A stretch of 6,296 nt of DNA from an uncultured Actinomycetes bacterium. GTDB lineage: Bacteria > Actinomycetota > Thermoleophilia > Solirubrobacterales > Solirubrobacteraceae. Of the stretch, positions 1-5,353 are shown piece by piece. A program made the position numbers and the translations under genes. Numbering within the stretch: position 1 is the first letter of the stretch; every line of letters starts with the position of its first letter. The stretch covers positions 1 to 6,296 of the forward strand of contig CALAQT010000053.1 in the NCBI GenBank assembly GCA_937888775.1, in the 5' to 3' direction. The notes under the pieces are model-generated. The model was not told where the DNA came from. It worked only from the letters and a program-made list of their open reading frames with translations, and ran no database searches.

Positions 1-974
1 ATCGTGACCGAGTAGTAGTAGTCGCCGTTGTCGTGGCGCTCGGCATAGATGAACGCGGCCGAGGATTCCGCGACGTTGGCGGCGTCCTGGCCGGTGGCGA
101 TGAACATCGCCGTGATCCCGTTGGCCGAGTGGGCGCCGTTGTTGTTCACGCCGGACATGAAGCCGCCGAGGTTGGAGATCTGGCGGGCTCTGAATATGAG
201 CTCGGTCGAGGTGTGCATGATCTGGCGAAACAGCGCGTCCGGAATCGTCGCCTCGGCCACCACGCGCTTGCCGCGGGTGCGCAGCATGTTGACCTGGGAG
301 CTCTTCTTGTCGGTGGCGAAGTTTGACTCCAGCAGGTACTGCTCGATCCCCGGATAGTGATCGGTGATCCAGCGGCAGGCAGCTTGGGTGGCCTTGCCGG
401 TCAGGTTCTGTCCAGCCGCATCGCCGGTGGTGAAGTTGAAACGGCAGAACAGGATGCGGCTGGCCGAGTACTGCTCGATGTCCTGCAGGTGCCCGGCTCG
501 GGTCGTGGACTCGGCGGCCGCGCGGATCTCCTGGAAGTGATCCTGCAGCCATTCGCCGAACGCGCGCGCCTCGCGCGCGGTGGGGAAGATGAAGGCCGGC
601 GCCCGCTGCATCCGGTCATCCATCACCGTGGTGGTGACCCCACCGGCGGCGTACAGCAGCTTCATGCCGCGGTTGTAGCTGGCCACCAGCGTGCCTTCGG
701 CAGTGGCCAGCGGGACGTAGAAGTCGCCCCGGGCGTGCTCGCCGTTGACGCGCAGCGGTCCGGCCAGGCCGATCGGCACTTGGGCGGCGCCGATGAAGTG
801 CTCGACGTTCCCCGCCACCACCTCGGGCTCGAACGAGTACCTGGAGATGTGTTCCAGGGCGGCGCCGCTGTGCCGGCGGGCGAACTCCAGGCGCAGCTGC
901 GCTGCCTGGCGGCTGTAATCGTCGGTCGGGTCCCTGGGGACGGGGACCCTGTGGTTGGTCTTGCCGGCGGTCAT
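1..974 (-). CDS. Hydroxymethylglutaryl-CoA reductase, partial (3' end beyond window)
   Basis: Reduces HMG-CoA to mevalonate with NAD(P)H, the committed step of the mevalonate route to isoprenoids; expected to be a soluble cytosolic enzyme. 324 residues are visible from ATG at 974. Seen: an N-terminal substrate-binding stretch (NVEHFIGAAQVPIGLAGPL, 56-74), the catalytic-Glu motif ATAEGTLVAS (Glu93), a cofactor-region motif TTGDAAGQN (182-190), the catalytic-Lys motif TDKKSSQVN (Lys223) and GQDAAN with the catalytic Asp297. There is no membrane anchor. The last roughly 100 residues, with the catalytic His and the Gly-rich signature, lie outside the window. The start is firm: GGAGAGGAG at 983-991 sits 8 nt upstream and an in-frame TAG lies at 993-995. 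The motifs are class I-like but diverge from the consensus (GDAAGQN instead of GDAMGMN). It is divergent from the WS/DGAT gene. NADH versus NADPH preference cannot be read from what is visible. Confidence 0.93.
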   Translation of the reverse strand, partial: MTAGKTNHRVPVPRDPTDDYSRQAAQLRLEFARRHSGAALEHISRYSFEPEVVAGNVEHFIGAAQVPIGLAGPLRVNGEHARGDFYVPLATAEGTLVASYNRGMKLLYAAGGVTTTVMDDRMQRAPAFIFPTAREARAFGEWLQDHFQEIRAAAESTTRAGHLQDIEQYSASRILFCRFNFTTGDAAGQNLTGKATQAACRWITDHYPGIEQYLLESNFATDKKSSQVNMLRTRGKRVVAEATIPDALFRQIMHTSTELIFRARQISNLGGFMSGVNNNGAHSANGITAMFIATGQDAANVAESSAAFIYAERHDNGDYYYSVT

Positions 975-1092
975 CGCTCGCGCTCCTCTCCACTAGCTGC
1001 TGGGCTGTGCAACATATCCCGATCGCGCTACGTTACGCCTGCGGCGCGCACGGACCGGCCGCGGTTTCGGAGCCAGCGGAGGAGGGTGGCAG
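975..1092. promoter_or_regulatory. Divergent promoter region between HMG-CoA reductase and WS/DGAT
   Basis: This 118-nt gap is the only room for promoters of both divergent genes. On the minus strand TATGTT (1011-1016) is a plausible -10 box about 30-40 nt before the reductase ATG. On the plus strand TACGTT (1029-1034) is a plausible -10 box for the acyltransferase. Neither has a good TTGACA-like -35 box at normal spacing. The two candidate boxes lie within 25 nt of each other, so a regulator binding here could affect both genes. Both genes have strong ribosome binding sites inside the region: GGAGAGGAG (983-991, minus) and GGAGGAGGG (1078-1086, plus). The arrangement is seen; the exact promoters are guesses. 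Confidence 0.4.
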
Positions 1093-2625
1093 ATGCAGAC
1101 GATGAGCCCGCTCGATGCGTCGTTTCTTCACGTCGAGGACGCGGTAACGCACATGCACATCGGCTCGGTGGGGATCTTCGAGGGTCCGCCTCCTGGCCCC
1201 GGCGACGTCCAGGCCGCGATCGGCGCGCGCCTGCCGCTGGTGCCGCGCTACCGCCAGAAGGTGCGGTTCGTGCCGCTGGCCCTCGGCCGCCCCACGTGGG
1301 TCGACGACCATCACTTCAACGTTGATTACCACGTGCGGCGCACCGCGCTGCCGGCGCCCGGCGGCGACGAGGAACTGCGAAACCTGGTGGGGCGGGTGAT
1401 GTCTCAGCAGCTCGATCGGGCCAAGCCGCTGTGGGAGATGTGGGTCGCCGAGGGTCTCGACGATGGCCGCTGGGCCCTGATCTCAAAGACTCACCATTGC
1501 ATGGTCGACGGCGTGTCGGCCACCGACCTGCTGAGCGTGATGCTCAGCACCGAGCGTGACTCGATCTCACCGGCGGCCGATCGCTGGCGACCTGATCCCG
1601 ACCCGAGCGGGGCTGCGCTGATCGTCCATGCGCTGGCCGGACGGGCGTCGAGTCCCTACGAGGGATTACGGGGGGTTCTGTCGGCGGTGCGGGGCCCGCG
1701 CCGGGTTGCTCGCCAGCTGGTTGACGTCACGCGCGGCTTTGTCAACCTCCGGCCTCTGCTGAGCCCCTCCGCGGTTGGCAGCTCGCTCAACGGCCCGATC
1801 GGTCCCCATCGCCGCTGGGATTGGGCGCGGGCGCGGCTGCTGGACGTCAAGCAGATCCGGGAGGCCCACGGCGGCACGGTCAACGACGTGGTCCTGGCCG
1901 CGATCACCAACGGCTTCCGTGAGCTGCTGCTGTCCCGCGGTGAGCCCGTGGAGGGCCGGGTGATCCGCACGCTCGTGCCGGTATCGGTGCGCGCCGAGCA
2001 CGAGCACGGGACCTACAACAACAAGGTCTCGGCGATGTTCGCCGAGCTTCCGGTCGAGATCGAAGATCCGGTCAGGCGGCTGGGAGCGCTGCACGAGCAG
2101 ATGCAGCACCTCAAGCACTCCGGCCAGGCCGTGGCGGCCGAGCGGCTGACCGCGCTGAGCGGCTTTGCCCCCGCGATGCTGCTGGCCCTCGCCGGGCGGG
2201 TGGGCACCCGGCTGCCCCAGAGCAGCATCAACACCGTGACCACTAACGTTCCCGGTCCCCAGCAGCCGCTCTACCTCGTCGGCAAGCGGATGCTGGAGGC
2301 GTTCCCATTCGTACCGCTCGGCGGGCATGTGAGGGTGGGGGTGGCGATCTTCTCCTACGACGGCGGGATCAACTTCGGGGTCACCGGCGATCTCGACGGC
2401 GCGCCGGACATCGGCGTGCTGTGTCGCGGCATCGAAGCCGGCGTCGCCCAGCTGCTCGACTCCGCCTCGACCAAGGCCCGATCGGGACGCGCCGGGGCCA
2501 AGCGGCGCACGCCACGGCCAACGCGGGCCAAGCGCACGACCGAGGGTGCCGTGGCGAAGGTGCGCGGTCCGGACGCCGGGGGGAACGGGAACAGCCCGGC
2601 CGCCGCGGCGGAGCCGCAAAAGTAG
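1093..2625 (+). CDS. Wax ester synthase/diacylglycerol O-acyltransferase (WS/DGAT)
   Basis: Transfers an acyl group from acyl-CoA to diacylglycerol or a long-chain alcohol, giving triacylglycerol or wax ester; family members act at the inner face of the membrane and on lipid droplets. The 510-residue protein starts with the family's typical SPLDASFLHVED. It carries the catalytic HHCMVDG (134-140, the HHxxxDG motif), PLW (112-114), NDVVLA (264-269), SLNGPIG (231-237), TNVPGPQ (384-390) and GGINFGVTGD (424-433), so both the condensation-like N domain and the C-terminal domain are complete. The first ATG is chosen because GGAGGAGGG lies 6 nt upstream. The conserved domain ends near residue 455. 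A tail of about 50 residues rich in Lys, Arg, Ala, Gly and Pro follows, making it longer than the usual 450-480. The hydrolase gene starts about 41 nt downstream, so the two are probably co-transcribed. Substrate preference (wax ester or triacylglycerol) cannot be told from sequence. Confidence 0.95.
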   Translation: MQTMSPLDASFLHVEDAVTHMHIGSVGIFEGPPPGPGDVQAAIGARLPLVPRYRQKVRFVPLALGRPTWVDDHHFNVDYHVRRTALPAPGGDEELRNLVGRVMSQQLDRAKPLWEMWVAEGLDDGRWALISKTHHCMVDGVSATDLLSVMLSTERDSISPAADRWRPDPDPSGAALIVHALAGRASSPYEGLRGVLSAVRGPRRVARQLVDVTRGFVNLRPLLSPSAVGSSLNGPIGPHRRWDWARARLLDVKQIREAHGGTVNDVVLAAITNGFRELLLSRGEPVEGRVIRTLVPVSVRAEHEHGTYNNKVSAMFAELPVEIEDPVRRLGALHEQMQHLKHSGQAVAAERLTALSGFAPAMLLALAGRVGTRLPQSSINTVTTNVPGPQQPLYLVGKRMLEAFPFVPLGGHVRVGVAIFSYDGGINFGVTGDLDGAPDIGVLCRGIEAGVAQLLDSASTKARSGRAGAKRRTPRPTRAKRTTEGAVAKVRGPDAGGNGNSPAAAAEPQK

Positions 2626-2647
2626 CTGTCAGGCAGAATCCAGAAAC

Positions 2648-2656
2648 GAGAGAGGA
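2648..2656 (+). promoter_or_regulatory. Candidate ribosome binding site for the alpha/beta hydrolase
   Basis: GAGAGAGGA lies between the WS/DGAT stop and the hydrolase reading frame, 10 nt before the in-frame CTG at 2667. It matters because no ATG, GTG or TTG in the hydrolase frame lies between the in-frame TGA (2658-2660) and GTG 2781, and this purine-rich stretch supports initiation near 2667. Confidence 0.5.
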
Positions 2657-2666
2657 CTGATCGCAC

Positions 2667-3578
2667 CTGCCCGCACCTGACCTCAAACCGACGGCCTCCG
2701 GCGAGCTCACCGCGCCCGCGGGGGAGCTGGAGCTCTGCTATGAGACCTTTGGGGCCTCCGACGCCACGCCGCTGCTGCTGGTGATGGGCCTGGCCTCGCA
2801 GATGATCCTGTGGGACGACGAGTTCTGCGAGCGGCTGGCCGCCCACGGCTTCTGGGTGATCCGGTTCGACAACCGCGACGTCGGCCGCTCGACGATCATG
2901 CGCGGGGCGCGAATCCCCAAGCGATGGCAGCTGCTGACCCGCAATGCCCGTGGCGCCGCCTACTCACTGGATGAGATGGCCGCCGACGCGGTCGGTCTGC
3001 TTGATCACCTGGGGATCGGCGCCGCGCACGTCGTTGGCGCATCGATGGGCGGGATGATCGCCCAGCTGATTGCGATCGGCCATCCCGATCGGGTTCTGTC
3101 GCTGGTGTCGATCATGTCCACCACGGGCAACCGGAGCGTCGGCCGTCCCCAGCCGCGGCTGGCGCTGCGGATGCTGCGCAAGGCCAAACGCGACCGCGAG
3201 GGCTACATCGAGGACCACCTCGAGACCTACCGCGCGATCGGATCACCGGGGTTCGACTTCGAAGAGGAGCACAAGCGTGAGCGGGCCGGACGCTGTTTTG
3301 ATCGCGGCATCTATCCCGCCGGCAGCGCCCGCCAGATGGCCGCGATCATGGCCGCGCCCGACCGGACCCCGTTGCTGGCAGAGGTGCGCGTCCCGACCAC
3401 GGTGATCCACGGCGACGCCGACCCGCTGGTCAACGTCTCGGGGGGCCGCGCAACCGCGGAAGCGACCCCCGGCGCCAAGCTGGTGATCCTTCCGGGCATG
3501 GGGCATGACCTGCCGCGCGAGCTGTGGCCGCAGATCATCGACGCGATCGTGCAGAACGCCACCGTCGCCGCCGGCTGA
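2667..3578 (+). CDS. Alpha/beta-fold hydrolase (RdmC-like esterase family), possible CTG start
   Basis: A serine hydrolase of the alpha/beta fold; the substrate is unknown, but an ester or lactone is likely. Counting from CTG 2667 it has 303 residues. Seen: the N-terminal strand region ELELCYETFG (20-29), LLLVMG (37-41), the FDNRDVGRST element (67-76) common in this group, nucleophile elbow VVGASMGG (Ser126), acid residue in HGDADP (Asp252) and catalytic His in PGMGHDLP (His280). A helical lid-like section spans about 165-235. There is no signal peptide, so it is probably cytosolic. GTG at 2781 would be the first standard start but would delete the first conserved strands (about 38 residues), so the real start lies upstream. 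CTG 2667 with GAGAGAGGA 10 nt before it is the best candidate. The gene follows the WS/DGAT closely and may share its transcript, which suggests a role with esters or lipids. It resembles aclacinomycin methylesterase RdmC in general pattern, but that does not identify the substrate. Confidence 0.85.
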   Translation: MPAPDLKPTASGELTAPAGELELCYETFGASDATPLLLVMGLASQMILWDDEFCERLAAHGFWVIRFDNRDVGRSTIMRGARIPKRWQLLTRNARGAAYSLDEMAADAVGLLDHLGIGAAHVVGASMGGMIAQLIAIGHPDRVLSLVSIMSTTGNRSVGRPQPRLALRMLRKAKRDREGYIEDHLETYRAIGSPGFDFEEEHKRERAGRCFDRGIYPAGSARQMAAIMAAPDRTPLLAEVRVPTTVIHGDADPLVNVSGGRATAEATPGAKLVILPGMGHDLPRELWPQIIDAIVQNATVAAG

Positions 3579-3596
3579 CACGAACTGCGCGAGCCC

Positions 3597-4187
3597 TTAC
3601 AGCGGTGGTGCGCCGATCGCGGCGCCGGCGCGCGCGGCCAACTGGTCCAGCTGGCCGATCAGCACCGACACGTAGGTGGTCACCACCGCCGGCAGCCGCT
3701 GGTGGTCGGCGCCCGCGCCGCGAGCGACCGGGAGCGGGAACGGAAGCTCGCCTGGATGTCGCCCGGCGGCCGGCGCGAGGTTTCGCACCGGCGCCGGCAC
3801 GGTCCGGATCCGCGCGAGGTCGATCGGCGCGCCAAACAGTCCGGGCGCCGGCGTGGCCGGGATCCGCTGCTGTGCCACGGTCAGGCCGGTGAACCGCGCC
3901 ACTCGGGTGATGCGCGCACCTGACCGCAGACCCTCTGACCACAGTAGCCGCGTGTAGCCTGAGTTCCATCCGAACTCAGGGATCACGTGGTGAAAGCTCG
4001 TCAGCCGGCGAAGGTCGCCGGTGGCGAGATCGACCATGTAGAGATCGCTGGTGAACTTTGGATCGGTGAAGTCGGCCAGGAACATCGGCGTCCCGGCCGA
4101 GCCCGGATCCGGTGCGTCGAAGCCGAGCCATAGCGCCGCGGTGATCACCGTCTGATACCAGGTGCCCGGCCGCTCGCGGCTGGTCAT
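3597..4187 (-). CDS. C-terminal fragment of the TolB-like beta-propeller protein
   Basis: This open frame starts at ATG 4187, which is probably an internal Met of the full protein. It encodes 196 residues with the blade sequence FTSDLYMVDLATGDLRRLTSF and then FGWNSGYTRLLWSEG. A Pro/Ala-rich C-terminus ends in QLDQLAARAGAAIGAPPL. It has no signal peptide and no clear ribosome binding site of its own (the sequence just before ATG is GACTGATCGTC), so it is unlikely to be made as a separate protein. Its TAA lies 18 nt from the convergent hydrolase stop. Confidence 0.62.
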   Translation of the reverse strand: MTSRERPGTWYQTVITAALWLGFDAPDPGSAGTPMFLADFTDPKFTSDLYMVDLATGDLRRLTSFHHVIPEFGWNSGYTRLLWSEGLRSGARITRVARFTGLTVAQQRIPATPAPGLFGAPIDLARIRTVPAPVRNLAPAAGRHPGELPFPLPVARGAGADHQRLPAVVTTYVSVLIGQLDQLAARAGAAIGAPPL

Positions 4188-4260
4188 GACGATCAGTCAC
4201 GCATATCGGGGGTGAACACCGCCTGCTCCTCATAGGCCGGGTCGTTGTCGGTGACGTGGG

Positions 4261-5160
4261 TTACCAGCGGATGCTCGGGTGACGCGCCGCGCCCGTACAG
4301 GCGCATGAAGTACAGCTCCAGGTGCATCCAGCCGGGGGGGTGGCCTGAAACGGTGACCGGCGCGGCCCGAAGGCGGTGAACAGAAAGCCGCTGCCGTCGG
4401 GAGCCCAGGCCTGGGTTTCATAGACTCCGAACGCCGGCCCGACGACGCGTACATGGGACAGGTGCGGTGATCCGTGCGCCGGCGCGGCGAAGTCGGCGAG
4501 CAACATCTGCCAGCGCTGCCCGCCGCGGTCCAGCGGATAGGCCTCGGTTCGGGTCCAGATCAGATGACGGCCGTCTGGGGACCAGTACGGGTGGTAGTTG
4601 TCGTAGGGGACGCCCCCCGGACGATCGTCGTAGCGTGCGCCCCTGGCGGGATCGCTGGCGCGGGTCAACCGCGTCAAACGCGACCCGTCCGGGCGCATCA
4701 CGTACAGGTCAGAGCCGTAGCCGCCCAGACACGGCTGGCCGTAGTGCTCGGGCTGGGCACCCATTGAGCAGAACAGGATCCACCGGCCCGGCGATCTCGC
4801 CCGGGCGCTGGCATCCGACCGGCTGACCGCGCCGGCCTGCGGCTGCTGCTCCGCAAAGCCGTTGGGCCCCTGCAGCCGCCCGCAGGTCTCACAACGGCGT
4901 CGCGAGCCGTCAAGCTTCGAGTTGTAGACCTGCTCCAGCCCGGACCGGTCGGGCTCGTTTGACAGCACGTCTCCCGTGCTCGTCCAGCTGGGGGTCTGCC
5001 CGAACGTGTAGGCGTTGGCCTGGACTCTGAACGGCGCCGAGAAGTACGGATCGGGCGTCGATGCGCCCCGCGCCAGGCCGGCCGCCCACGGCGCCGTGAC
5101 GGTCAGGGCCAGCGCGAGTGCGAGGCTCCCGATCGTGCGTGTCAGACCCGCGTGCCACAC
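4261..5160 (-). CDS. N-terminal fragment of the TolB-like exported beta-propeller protein
   Basis: This is the first open frame of the interrupted propeller gene, from GTG 5160 to a stop at 4261-4263. It holds the signal peptide and at least three PD40-like blades. Cysteines occur as CETC (90-93) and as Cys131 and Cys144, which could form disulfides outside the cell. An upstream start at 5310 in the same frame is possible, but it would put 50 polar residues before the signal peptide and has no better ribosome binding site, so GTG 5160 is preferred. The last roughly 20 residues, beyond the C run (4334-4340 on the plus strand), are out-of-frame and do not resemble a propeller. Confidence 0.7.
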   Translation of the reverse strand: MWHAGLTRTIGSLALALALTVTAPWAAGLARGASTPDPYFSAPFRVQANAYTFGQTPSWTSTGDVLSNEPDRSGLEQVYNSKLDGSRRRCETCGRLQGPNGFAEQQPQAGAVSRSDASARARSPGRWILFCSMGAQPEHYGQPCLGGYGSDLYVMRPDGSRLTRLTRASDPARGARYDDRPGGVPYDNYHPYWSPDGRHLIWTRTEAYPLDRGGQRWQMLLADFAAPAHGSPHLSHVRVVGPAFGVYETQAWAPDGSGFLFTAFGPRRSPFQATPPAGCTWSCTSCACTGAARHPSIRW

Positions 5161-5353
5161 CGCTGCACCTCCATCGCCTCCCGGTGTCGGCCGGTCGCCG
5201 GCACGCTCGGCGCAGAGGCGAGATCGTATCCGTCCGCCGGTGGCCGATGCGGGAGATCCGAGCGGTCTTGCGAACCGCGTCGACGCTACGCCGGCGCGAT
5301 CCGCGATCATGTCGGGTTAGTTCCGCGTACTGTCGCGTCCTTCAAACTGCCTT
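5161..5353. promoter_or_regulatory. Divergent intergenic region between propeller gene and Ser/Thr kinase
   Basis: This 193-nt gap has no convincing gene. On the minus strand TACGAT (5223-5228) could be a -10 box for the propeller gene, giving a leader of about 55 nt. On the plus strand TACTGT (5328-5333) could be a -10 box for the kinase, giving a leader of only about 14 nt. No good -35 boxes are visible for either. A small inverted repeat GCGGT-7 nt-ACCGC (5262-5278) and a 7-bp direct repeat (5295-5308) lie between the two candidates and could be operator-like. The GGAGGT site for the propeller gene is at 5167-5172. No usable Shine-Dalgarno sequence precedes the kinase ATG. Confidence 0.35.
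5295..5308. repeat. Tandem 7-bp direct repeat CGCGATC x2
   Basis: Two perfect adjacent copies, 5295-5301 and 5302-5308, lie about 46 nt before the kinase ATG and roughly 20 nt upstream of a candidate -10 box. The position would suit a regulator site, but so short a repeat can arise by chance in GC-rich DNA. Confidence 0.35.

Larger units (their letters stand above)
3597..5160 (-). pseudogene. Exported TolB-like (PD40) beta-propeller protein, interrupted by two frameshifts
   Basis: Read through, this is one gene of about 521 residues. GTG at 5160 has GGAGGT 6 nt upstream (5167-5172). The N-terminus looks like a Sec signal peptide: a hydrophobic core at about 10-29 (IGSLALALALTVTAPWAAGL) followed by an Ala/Gly-rich cleavage area. 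Propeller-blade motifs follow: DLYVMRPDGSRLTRLT (151-166), YWSPDGRHLIWTR (192-204), AWAPDGSGFLFTAFG (251-265) and, after the breaks, DLYMVDLATGDLRRLTSF. The frame changes at the seven-G run 4334-4340 and again near 4193-4197. Each shift is restored by adding one base. The middle segment (about 4193-4340) then reads WMHLELYFMRLYG to AVFTPDMRD, and the third frame continues with VMTSRERPGTWYQTV. Well-kept protein sequence on both sides suggests sequencing errors or very recent inactivation. The family binds or scaffolds proteins; a specific role is unknown. Confidence 0.72.

Noticed and set aside
11..22. GTAGTAGTAGTC trinucleotide repeat near the left edge
   Set aside because: It encodes three Tyr codons plus an Asp codon (read on the minus strand) inside HMG-CoA reductase and is too short to be a meaningful repeat.
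357..1325. Long plus-strand open frame (322 codons) overlapping the left third
   Set aside because: It is antisense to HMG-CoA reductase and out of frame with the WS/DGAT start; its Arg/Gly/Ala-rich product shows no family motifs. It is a GC-rich shadow frame.
1666..2619. Long minus-strand open frame (317 codons) opposite the WS/DGAT
   Set aside because: The product is His/Arg/Gly-rich and low in recognisable structure; the plus strand carries a complete, motif-rich acyltransferase.
4230..4454. Minus-strand frame of 74 codons over the frameshift region
   Set aside because: It is neither the propeller frame before nor the one after the shift, and its Pro/Arg-rich product does not fit the family.
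5262..5278. Inverted repeat GCGGT-N7-ACCGC as a terminator or defined operator
   Set aside because: Five-base arms with no T-run are too weak to call a terminator, and there is nothing to tie it to a known regulator; it is mentioned only within the intergenic region.
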